A DNA stretch of 33,646 nt from Elusimicrobiaceae bacterium (lineage in GTDB: Bacteria > Elusimicrobiota > Elusimicrobia > Elusimicrobiales > Elusimicrobiaceae), in the NCBI GenBank assembly GCA_017417005.1, contig JAFQAA010000004.1:1-33646 (forward strand). The letters run 5' to 3'. A program made the position numbers and the translations under genes. Positions 15,498-22,097 of this stretch are shown here, one piece after another. The notes below the pieces were generated by a model. That model worked only from the letters and a program-made list of their open reading frames with translations, made no database searches and was not told the origin of the DNA. Numbering within the stretch: position 1 is the stretch's first letter; every line of letters begins with the position of its first letter.

Positions 15498-16670
15498 ATG
15501 AAAAATATTGTAATTCTTGGTTCAACGGGTTCAATAGGAGTAAGCGCTTTAGATGTTATTAAAACGCTTGGCCCTGATTATAAGGTTTTGGCAATTTCTG
15601 CCGGAAGAAACGGAGATTTGTTTTTAAAACAAGTTTTAGAATTTAAGCCAAAATATGCCGTTATTACCAGCCAAGAAGGTTATGATACTATAAAAAATCT
15701 AATACCTGCCGGGGTCAAATTACTAGCCCCGGCACAAGAAAGTTTGCAGGAAATTGCTTCTTTAAAAGAAGCTGATTTAATTATAAACGGCCTTGTGGGT
15801 GCAGCCGGGTTTAAACCTTTAATGAGCGCAATTAAAGCCGGCAAAGTTATTGCTCTAGCAAATAAAGAGCCTATTGTTATGGCAGGCTCTGTTATTATGC
15901 AAGAGTGCCAAAAATACGGCGCCACAATTGTGCCGGTTGATTCTGAGCCTTCGGCCGTTTTTCAATCGCTTGAAAATTGCGATATTCACACTTACCGCGC
16001 GGCAGCAAAAAATATTAAAAAAGTTTTACTAACAGCTTCCGGCGGGCCTTTTTTAAAGTATCAGGGTAATTTAGAGGAAGTTTCACCAAAACAGGCCCTT
16101 GCGCACCCAAGGTGGAAGATGGGTAAAAAAATTACCATTGATAGCGCAACTTTAATGAATAAAGGTTTTGAAACTATTGAAATTATGCACCTTTTTAATT
16201 TACCGCTTGAAAAAGTTAAAATTGTGGTGCATCCGCAATCAATAGTGCATTCCGCTGTGGAATATGAAGACGGCGCAATAGTGGCAGAACTTTCTAACCC
16301 GGATATGAGGCTGCCTATACAATACGCTATAACCTATCCCAAAAGATATCCTTGCCCAGTTAAGTCTTTAAGTCTTTTAGATATGGCGCGTCTTGATTTT
16401 ATGGAGCCTGATTTTTCCGCCTTTCCTTGCCTTAGTTTAGCCCAGCACGCCGCAAAAAAAGGCGGCAGTTTTGGCGCGGTTTTAAACGGCGCAGATGAAG
16501 TTTGCGTTGAAGCCTTTTTAAAAGAAAAAATTAAATTTACCGATATTGCCAAAATTATTGATAGGGTTTTTGAAGCGCACGCGCCTTCTTATAAAGCCCA
16601 AATAACCCTTGAAGAAGCCCTTTCTTTTGACGCTTGGGCACGCCAAAAAGCAAAAGAATTTATAAAATAA
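15498..16670 (+). CDS. dxr: 1-deoxy-D-xylulose 5-phosphate reductoisomerase
   Basis: Second enzyme of the MEP isoprenoid pathway, converting DXP to MEP with NADPH and a divalent metal; the fosmidomycin target. The 390-aa protein has the nucleotide-binding GSTGSIGVSALDVI at the N-terminus, metal ligands D148 and E150 in VPVDSE, ASGGPF, HPRWKMGKKITIDSATLMNK, and VVHPQSIVHSAVEYEDGA. Two positions differ from the usual family sequence: the residue after SE is Pro (P151) where nearly all homologues have His, and NKEPIVMAG replaces NKE(S/T/A)LVMAG. Other active-site residues look intact. It directly abuts cdsA (TAA then ATG) without its own ribosome site and feeds the same pathway as ispG two genes later. 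Confidence 0.96.
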   Translation: MKNIVILGSTGSIGVSALDVIKTLGPDYKVLAISAGRNGDLFLKQVLEFKPKYAVITSQEGYDTIKNLIPAGVKLLAPAQESLQEIASLKEADLIINGLVGAAGFKPLMSAIKAGKVIALANKEPIVMAGSVIMQECQKYGATIVPVDSEPSAVFQSLENCDIHTYRAAAKNIKKVLLTASGGPFLKYQGNLEEVSPKQALAHPRWKMGKKITIDSATLMNKGFETIEIMHLFNLPLEKVKIVVHPQSIVHSAVEYEDGAIVAELSNPDMRLPIQYAITYPKRYPCPVKSLSLLDMARLDFMEPDFSAFPCLSLAQHAAKKGGSFGAVLNGADEVCVEAFLKEKIKFTDIAKIIDRVFEAHAPSYKAQITLEEALSFDAWARQKAKEFIK

Positions 16671-16708
16671 CTAGTAAAATAGAGCCGTAAATTTCTTTAC
16701 TCCTAATA

Positions 16709-16728
16709 TGATAAAATATAAATATAAT
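16709..16728 (+). promoter_or_regulatory. Putative promoter for rseP-ispG-proS
   Basis: TGATAAAAT (16709-16717) is an extended -10-like element inside the 75-bp gap after dxr; a second TATAAT follows at 16723-16728. The first resembles the elements before rimP and mnmE. A good ribosome site (AGGGAGA) lies close to the rseP ATG, so this transcript, unlike cdsA, would have a leader. Confidence 0.4.
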
Positions 16729-16745
16729 CATTTAGGGAGATTTTT

Positions 16746-17930
16746 ATGATTTCATCATTATCACAATTTTTAATTGATAAACTTGTTTGGCTTTTTAGCT
16801 GGCACACTTTAGTTTCCGCTTTGGGTATTATTTTTGCCTTAGGCTTAGTGGTTATTATCCATGAACTTGGACACTTTTTGGCTTGCCGTTTGCTTGATAT
16901 AAGAGTGGAAGAATTTTCTATCGGTTTTGGTAAACTTTTAAAAAAATGGGGCAAAGGGGAAACCCAGTATAGTTTAAGGGCTATTCCTTTGGGCGGTTAT
17001 GTTAAACCCGCCGGCGAATATTATGCCCGTGAAGCCGAAATTAAAGATCCCCGCGAATTTGCCGCAAAACCCTGGTATGCAAGAGCTTTTATGGTTTTTG
17101 CCGGTGCCGGTATGAATTATGTTCTAGCGTTTGTAATTTTCTTTTTTGTAATAATTTCTATGGGTATCCCACAAAGCAACCCAACTAAAATACCGGCAGT
17201 TATAGGGGAGGTTTTGGAAAACTCGCCCGCACAGGAATATGGTTTAAAACAAGGTGATAAAATTTTAGCCATAAATCAAAATCAAGTGGAAAATTGGAAA
17301 GAACTTGTTAAAGAAATTGCCGCAACACCTGAGGGCAAGGCCGTTCTTGTTAAATACGAACAAGAAGGCCAAGTTTTTACCAAGGAAATACCCGTAGGTA
17401 AAGATAAAAAACTCGGTTTTGCCGTTGAACCTGTATATGAACAGACCGGCCCTTTTAAAGCAATAAAAGTGGCAGGATATCAGTGTTATTATTGGACTGC
17501 ATTATCTTTAACAACTATTGCAGATAAACTTTGGCACCACCAAGCACCTGATATGGCAGGGCCAATTGGTATTTTTGAAATTGTTGGCAAAGGCGTTCAT
17601 AGCGGGTGGGAAGATTACTTCTTTTTAATCGGTCTTATTTCAGTTGCTATTGGTATGTTTAACCTTTTTCCTATACCCATACTTGACGGCGGGCATATTG
17701 TGTTTTTTATTATAGAAGGTATCCGCGGTAAAAGGGTTAAAGAAAGCACCCTTGCTAAAGCAAGTTCCGTTGGGGCAATTTTCCTTTTATCTTTAGTTTT
17801 ATACGCAACTTATAGCGATATTATGCGTATTAAAAATAGAAGCATAAAACCTAAAACACAAATAGAACAAACAGAGCAAATTTCACCGGAACAGGAGATC
17901 TCTTTAAATGAAGCAGACGCGTCAAATTAA
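16746..17930 (+). CDS. rseP: Site-2 intramembrane metalloprotease RseP
   Basis: Zinc protease of the inner membrane that cleaves transmembrane segments, classically anti-sigma factors and signal-peptide remnants. The 394-aa protein has the HELGH active-site motif at about residues 39-43 in the first conserved helix (VVIIHELGHFLACRLL), a single PDZ domain (about residues 155-230, GEVLENSPAQEYGLKQGDKILAIN region) and the second motif NLFPIPILDGGH carrying the third zinc ligand. E. coli RseP has two PDZ domains; one is common elsewhere. The C-terminal tail is Glu/Gln-rich. AGGGAGA precedes the ATG. It overlaps ispG by 23 nt, so the two are translated together. No partner anti-sigma gene is visible in the window. 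Confidence 0.94.
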   Translation: MISSLSQFLIDKLVWLFSWHTLVSALGIIFALGLVVIIHELGHFLACRLLDIRVEEFSIGFGKLLKKWGKGETQYSLRAIPLGGYVKPAGEYYAREAEIKDPREFAAKPWYARAFMVFAGAGMNYVLAFVIFFFVIISMGIPQSNPTKIPAVIGEVLENSPAQEYGLKQGDKILAINQNQVENWKELVKEIAATPEGKAVLVKYEQEGQVFTKEIPVGKDKKLGFAVEPVYEQTGPFKAIKVAGYQCYYWTALSLTTIADKLWHHQAPDMAGPIGIFEIVGKGVHSGWEDYFFLIGLISVAIGMFNLFPIPILDGGHIVFFIIEGIRGKRVKESTLAKASSVGAIFLLSLVLYATYSDIMRIKNRSIKPKTQIEQTEQISPEQEISLNEADASN

Positions 17931-18984
17931 AGTTGGGCCCTATACGCTTGGCAGCGGTAATTTGGTGCGCGTTCAGGCAATGTGCAACACCAAAACCGCT
18001 GATACCCAGGCAACAATTAAACAAATTTTATCGCTTGAAAATTGCGGATGCGAAATTAACCGCGTGGCCGTGCCGGATATGGAGGCCGCTAAAGCCCTTG
18101 GCACAATTATAAAATCAATTCACACGCCCTTGGTTGCTGATATTCATTTTGATTATAAACTTGCGCTTGAAGCTGTTAAACAAGGTATTTCAAAGGTGCG
18201 CATTAACCCAGGCAATATCGGCGATAAAGCAAAAGTGCAGGAAGTTGTTAAAGCCTGCGCGGATAAAAATATACCTATAAGGATCGGCGTAAATGCGGGC
18301 AGTATTAAAGAGTTAAAAAAGTTCCAAGGCAAGCCAAACTGGTCAAATGAAAAATGGGCCGAAGTTATGGTTGGCGAGGCCTTAGAACAGGCCGAAGTTT
18401 TAGAGAAGTTAAATTTTAAAAATTATTTAGTTTCTCTTAAATCTGATAATGTGGCAAGAACAATTTTGGCAGCAAAACTTTTGGCTGAAAAAACCGATAT
18501 TCCCCAACATATTGGCTTAACTGAGGCAGGCAGTTTTATGGCAGGCCTTGTTAAATCTTCAATAGCAATGAGCGAACTTTTAAGAGAGGGTATCGGCGCT
18601 ACAATTAGAATATCTTTGACGGAAGACCCCAAAATGCAAGTGCGCGCCGCTTATGAAATTTTAAAAGCTTTAAAACTTAGAGAGTTTGGGCCTGAAATAA
18701 TTTCCTGCCCCACTTGCGGCAGAACGCAAGTTGATATTGCAGGCGCGGTTAAAGAACTTGAAGAAACAATTTACTCGGATAAAGAGTTAATAAAACTTTC
18801 CACCGGCAAAAAAATTGCCGTTATGGGTTGCATTGTTAACGGACCTGGAGAGGCAAGAGATGCCGATTTTGGTATTGCCGGCGGAATTAACGAAGGCCTT
18901 TGGTTTGAAAAAGGCGAAGTTAAAAACAAAATACCGCGCCAAGACTGGATAAAAAAATTTATAGATAAAATAAAGGAAAAATAA
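17908..18984 (+). CDS. ispG: 4-hydroxy-3-methylbut-2-enyl diphosphate synthase
   Basis: Iron-sulfur enzyme that converts MEcPP to HMBPP, the penultimate MEP-pathway step. The 358-aa length is normal for the bacterial form. The TIM-barrel part includes VRVQAMCNTKTADTQATIKQ, VADIHFDYKLAL, KVRINPGNIG and IRIGVNAGS. The C-terminal domain carries the three cluster cysteines in CPTCGRTQVD and MGCIVNGPGEARDADFG, the latter with the catalytic Glu. It begins inside the last codons of rseP with AGGAG ahead of its ATG. With dxr in the same run, this places two MEP enzymes in one operon-like group; the others are not in the window. Confidence 0.96.
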   Translation: MKQTRQIKVGPYTLGSGNLVRVQAMCNTKTADTQATIKQILSLENCGCEINRVAVPDMEAAKALGTIIKSIHTPLVADIHFDYKLALEAVKQGISKVRINPGNIGDKAKVQEVVKACADKNIPIRIGVNAGSIKELKKFQGKPNWSNEKWAEVMVGEALEQAEVLEKLNFKNYLVSLKSDNVARTILAAKLLAEKTDIPQHIGLTEAGSFMAGLVKSSIAMSELLREGIGATIRISLTEDPKMQVRAAYEILKALKLREFGPEIISCPTCGRTQVDIAGAVKELEETIYSDKELIKLSTGKKIAVMGCIVNGPGEARDADFGIAGGINEGLWFEKGEVKNKIPRQDWIKKFIDKIKEK

Positions 18985-18985
18985 A

Positions 18986-20677
18986 ATGAAATTAACAGAA
19001 TATTATTTACCAACTTTAAAAGAAGCCCCTAAAGATGCAGATATTGTTTCTGCTAAACTTATGATCCGCGCAGGGCTTATACGCAAGACGGCAAGCGGTA
19101 TTTATGAGTGGTTGCCGCTTGGTATGAAAATCTTAAAGAAAATTGAAAATATTATCCGCGAAGAATTTAATAAAGAAGGCGCGCTTGAAGTGTGGTTGCC
19201 GATAGTCCAACCGGCGGAACTTTGGCAAAAAAGCGGCAGGTGGGATTTTTACGGAAGAGAATTACTCCGTATTAAAGATAGAAAAAAAGCAGATTTTTGT
19301 ATTGCCCCAACGGCTGAAGAAGTTATTACGGATTTAGTTAAAAAAGATGTTTCTTCTTATAAACAACTGCCTGTTTGCTTGTATCAGTTTGGCACGAAAT
19401 TTAGAGATGAAATTCGCCCGCGCTTTGGCGTTATGCGCGCAAGAGAGTTTTATATGGCAGATGCTTATTCTTTTGCTTCAACTGAAGAGCAGGCAAATAC
19501 CTGGTATCAAAAAATGAAAGATTCTTATATCAGAATTTTTGAAAGGTGCGGTTTGAAATTTAGACCTGTGGAAGCAGATACCGGCACAATCGGCGGTAAT
19601 TTTTCCCATGAGTTTATGGTGCTTGCTGATACCGGCGAAGATGAAATTTCCGTCTGCCCTTGCGGTTATAGCGCAAATACGGAAAAGACCGAAATTGCTA
19701 TTCCCGAACAAAAAACAGGCGAGTTTTTAGAATTAAAAGAAGTTTCTACCCCAAACAAAAAAACTATAAAAGAAGTTTCCGATTTCTTAAAAATTGCACC
19801 TGAAAACTTTATTAAACTGCTTGTTTATAAAGCAGACGGCGCGCCTGTTATTGTTTTAATGCGCGGCGAAGATGAGTTAAACGAAATTAAACTTAGAAAA
19901 TTCTTAAATGCCCGTGAAGTTTGCCAAGCAACTGAGGAAGAATACACCCAAATAACCTCTAGCCCGGTTGGCTTTGCAGGTCCTGTTTCCTTAAAAAATA
20001 AAGGGCTAAAAATTATTGCCGATAATTATGTTAAAACAATTTTAAACGGCGTTTGTGGTGCAAGCAAACAAGATACCCATTTAGTAAATGTTAATCTTGA
20101 ACGCGACTATAAAGTTGAAACTTTTGCTGATTTAAAACTTGCTTCCCTTGGCGACAGATGCCCAAAATGCAACCAAGAGTTTACTTTTAAACGCGGTATT
20201 GAAGTTGGCCATATTTTTAAACTTGGCACAAAATATTCTAGCGCAATGAAAGCAGAGTTTTTAGACGAAAACCAAAAAGCAAAACCTATGATTATGGGTT
20301 GCTACGGCATTGGCGTAAGCCGTGTTTTAGCTGCTGCTATTGAGCAAAACCACGACGACTTTGGCCCTATTTGGACGCGCGCCCTTAGTCCCTTTGATAT
20401 TGAATTAATTAGTTTAGATTCTGAGGGCGAAGTTAAACAAAAAGCAGACGCGCTTTACGCTAACTTACAAGCCAAAGGTTTTGATGTTTTATATGATGAT
20501 AGAAACGAACGCCCGGGCATTAAATTTAAAGATGCCGATTTAGTTGGCGTGCCGCACCGCTTAATTGTGGGTAAAAAACTTTTGCCCGAAGGTAAAATTG
20601 AATATAAAAACAGAGCCACCGGCCAAAGTGAAGTTTGGACGCTTGCCGAACTGGAAGAAAAACTAAAAAACATTTAG
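18986..20677 (+). CDS. proS: Prolyl-tRNA synthetase (bacterial type with editing domain)
   Basis: Class II synthetase that charges tRNA-Pro. The 563-aa protein has the standard N-terminus (MKLTEYYLPTLKEAPKDADI and RAGLIRKTASGIYEWLPLG), motif 2 KFRDEIRPRFGVMRAREFYM, the inserted editing domain (about residues 225-405) that removes alanine from tRNA-Pro, motif 3 MGCYGIGVSRVLAAAIEQ, and the C-terminal anticodon-binding domain (DVLYDDRNERPGIKFKDADL). A small ribosome site (AAGGA) sits inside the end of ispG; the intergenic gap is one base. It ends the cdsA-proS run and is closed by a bidirectional terminator. Confidence 0.97.
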   Translation: MKLTEYYLPTLKEAPKDADIVSAKLMIRAGLIRKTASGIYEWLPLGMKILKKIENIIREEFNKEGALEVWLPIVQPAELWQKSGRWDFYGRELLRIKDRKKADFCIAPTAEEVITDLVKKDVSSYKQLPVCLYQFGTKFRDEIRPRFGVMRAREFYMADAYSFASTEEQANTWYQKMKDSYIRIFERCGLKFRPVEADTGTIGGNFSHEFMVLADTGEDEISVCPCGYSANTEKTEIAIPEQKTGEFLELKEVSTPNKKTIKEVSDFLKIAPENFIKLLVYKADGAPVIVLMRGEDELNEIKLRKFLNAREVCQATEEEYTQITSSPVGFAGPVSLKNKGLKIIADNYVKTILNGVCGASKQDTHLVNVNLERDYKVETFADLKLASLGDRCPKCNQEFTFKRGIEVGHIFKLGTKYSSAMKAEFLDENQKAKPMIMGCYGIGVSRVLAAAIEQNHDDFGPIWTRALSPFDIELISLDSEGEVKQKADALYANLQAKGFDVLYDDRNERPGIKFKDADLVGVPHRLIVGKKLLPEGKIEYKNRATGQSEVWTLAELEEKLKNI

Positions 20678-20698
20678 TTTTTATAAACATAATAAATA

Positions 20699-20731
20699 AA
20701 AAATCCCCGATATTTTATATCGGGGATTTTT
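20699..20731 (+). terminator. Bidirectional intrinsic terminator between proS and ankyrin gene
   Basis: A 15-bp perfect inverted repeat with ATCCCCGATAT as core (20699-20713 and 20717-20731), a 3-base loop and A/T tracts on both sides. It can end transcription of proS from the left and of the convergent ankyrin gene from the right. Confidence 0.92.
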
Positions 20732-20749
20732 AAAACAATATTTTATAAC

Positions 20750-21415
20750 TTATTTTTTGGGAAATACGATATTTTTTGCCGCACTAACATCATCGCACTG
20801 AACATCTAAATATCTGGGTCTGCCTTCTTCGTTCGGAGTAAGTAAATCTTTCAAAGTTCTGCCGTGGGATTTAACATCTTTTTGAGCGCCATTGTTTACT
20901 AAGATTTTTATAATCTCAAGGTTGCATTCACTGAGGACAGCATAAATTAAGGCATTTTCGCCGTCTTTATCTTTTGCTGCGGCATTGGCATGCAGGGCAA
21001 TCATTTTGCTTACTATTTTGGGCAAATTAGTTGCCGAGGCATACATTAGAGGAGTTGTATTATAAAGAGTATTTTTTGCGTTAATATCTGCTCCTCTGGC
21101 TACAAGTCTTTCTATAACCTGCTCATTTCTGGCATAATGTAAAGCAGTATTTCCTAAGGAATCTGTTGCTTTTACATTAACTTTGGGATTTTTTAATAAT
21201 TCTAAAGCAACCTTTACATTATTATTTTTGACAGCAATAATAAGGGGACTTTCTTTGTTATCATTTAGAGCGGATGCTTCCTCTTTAGCTTGGTTCAAAG
21301 AAGCGTTGATATTGGCTTTGATTTCATCACTGGCTAATTTTTGCTGGGAAGCTGCATAAACAGATTGCGCGCCGACAAATAAAGTAAGCATAAGTAAGGT
21401 TAAAGTTTTTTTCAT
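20750..21415 (-). CDS. Secreted ankyrin-repeat protein
   Basis: The 221-aa product has a clear type I signal peptide (MKKTLTLLMLTLFVGAQSVYA, cut before ASQQ) and about four ankyrin repeats over residues 50-195 (ESPLIIAVKNNNVKVALELL, LGNTALHYARNEQ, NTTPLMYASATNLPKIV, GENALIYAVLSECNLEII). It is probably periplasmic or secreted and binds another protein; the target is unknown. It differs from the other ankyrin protein here (505-1758), which has a membrane anchor and coiled-coil tail. AGGAG lies before the ATG. It stands alone on the minus strand between two conserved plus-strand operons and diverges from rimP, sharing their regulatory gap. Confidence 0.87.
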   Translation of the reverse strand: MKKTLTLLMLTLFVGAQSVYAASQQKLASDEIKANINASLNQAKEEASALNDNKESPLIIAVKNNNVKVALELLKNPKVNVKATDSLGNTALHYARNEQVIERLVARGADINAKNTLYNTTPLMYASATNLPKIVSKMIALHANAAAKDKDGENALIYAVLSECNLEIIKILVNNGAQKDVKSHGRTLKDLLTPNEEGRPRYLDVQCDDVSAAKNIVFPKK

Positions 21416-21450
21416 TTATGTTTCTCCTTTAATATAATCTACTTAAGTAT

Positions 21451-21479
21451 AGTTTATACTATATTTACGATTTATGCAA
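21451..21479 (-). promoter_or_regulatory. Putative promoter of the secreted ankyrin gene
   Basis: On the minus strand TTGCAT (21479-21474) and TAAACT (21456-21451) are separated by 17 bases. Start would fall near 21444, leaving a short leader with AGGAG. An inverted repeat AGTATA-gtt-TATACT (21446-21460) overlaps the -10, a possible operator. Confidence 0.45.
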
Positions 21480-21485
21480 GATGCT

Positions 21486-21511
21486 TTAGGCCTATTTTTA
21501 GGTGGGCCTAA
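21486..21511. repeat. TAGGCC-type inverted repeat cluster in the divergent gap
   Basis: TTAGGCC (21486-21492) and GGCCTAA (21505-21511) form a 7-bp inverted repeat; TAGGCCTA at 21487-21494 is itself a palindrome and GGGCCTA recurs at 21504-21510 and 21512-21518. It lies between the divergent promoters of the ankyrin gene and rimP. Function is unknown; a regulator-binding site is possible. Confidence 0.5.
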
Positions 21512-21530
21512 GGGCCTAGTATAATTGAAC

Positions 21531-21560
21531 TTGCGTTTGGGTTTACTTATATGTTATAAT
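21531..21560 (+). promoter_or_regulatory. Strong promoter of the rimP-nusA-infB operon
   Basis: TTGCGT (21531-21536), 18-base spacer, perfect TATAAT (21555-21560) preceded by TG one base upstream, an extended -10 element. Start would be near 21567, giving a leader of about 60 nt occupied mostly by the hairpin at 21582-21605. Confidence 0.7.
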
Positions 21561-21581
21561 AAAAGCATCTTAATTAATATT

Positions 21582-21613
21582 AAGCGACTTGGAAACAAGT
21601 CGCTTTTGTTTTG
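21582..21613 (+). terminator. Leader hairpin with GAAA tetraloop and T-run (probable attenuator)
   Basis: AAGCGACTTG (21582-21591) and CAAGTCGCTT (21596-21605) form a perfect 10-bp stem closed by a GAAA (GNRA-type) tetraloop, followed by TTTTGTTTT. It lies downstream of the operon promoter and about 20 nt before the rimP ATG, so it sits in the leader RNA. It has the form of an intrinsic terminator and could provide attenuation, possibly by NusA itself as known for the B. subtilis nusA operon. The regulator is inference. Confidence 0.75.
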
Positions 21614-21626
21614 AAGGTGGTGTTTT

Positions 21627-22082
21627 ATGAACAAAAATCAAATGGAAGAAGTCGTCGCAGTTGCTCTTGAAAAACAGGGCTATGAACTTGTGGATTTGAT
21701 TATTCAGGCCCATGGCTCCAAGAAATTACTTCAGTTCTTTGTTGATAAAGAGGGCGGCGTAAATCTTGGCGATTGCGAAACTTTGACAGATAAAATTGAT
21801 TCCATTATTACTATGGAAAATTTGCTTGACGGGGGATATATTTTGGAAGTTTCTTCTCCGGGTATTAAGCGCGTTCTAAAGAAACCAGCCCATTTTAAAA
21901 AGTTTATTGGCGAAAGAGCAAGAATTTTTACCAAACAACCTATTGAAAATAGAGCCACTTTTACCGGCCTTATTGAAGAAGCCGATGATAATAAAATCGT
22001 GCTTTTTGACGGCACAACCAAATTTAACTTCAAATATGAAGATATTAAAAAAGCAAATCTTGACCCTGTGGTTGAGTTTTAA
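21627..22082 (+). CDS. rimP: Ribosome maturation factor RimP
   Basis: Cytoplasmic factor needed for assembly of the 30S subunit. The 151-aa protein has the alpha/beta N-terminal domain (MEEVVAVALEKQGYELVDL, LLQFFVDKEGGVNLGDCETL, YILEVSSPGIKRVLKKPAHF) and the C-terminal SH3-like barrel (FTGLIEEADDNKIVLFDG). The SSPG(I/L)xRxL motif is characteristic. GAAGGTGG lies before the ATG. It opens the classic rimP-nusA-infB operon, 15 nt before nusA. Confidence 0.95.
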   Translation: MNKNQMEEVVAVALEKQGYELVDLIIQAHGSKKLLQFFVDKEGGVNLGDCETLTDKIDSIITMENLLDGGYILEVSSPGIKRVLKKPAHFKKFIGERARIFTKQPIENRATFTGLIEEADDNKIVLFDGTTKFNFKYEDIKKANLDPVVEF

Positions 22083-22097
22083 GGAGAACTAAATTAT

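Noticed and set aside
505-21415. Ankyrin proteins as secreted effectors of a host-associated parasite
   Set aside because: Ankyrin repeats with signal peptides occur in many free-living and gut bacteria; no secretion system, host-targeting motif or toxin domain is visible.
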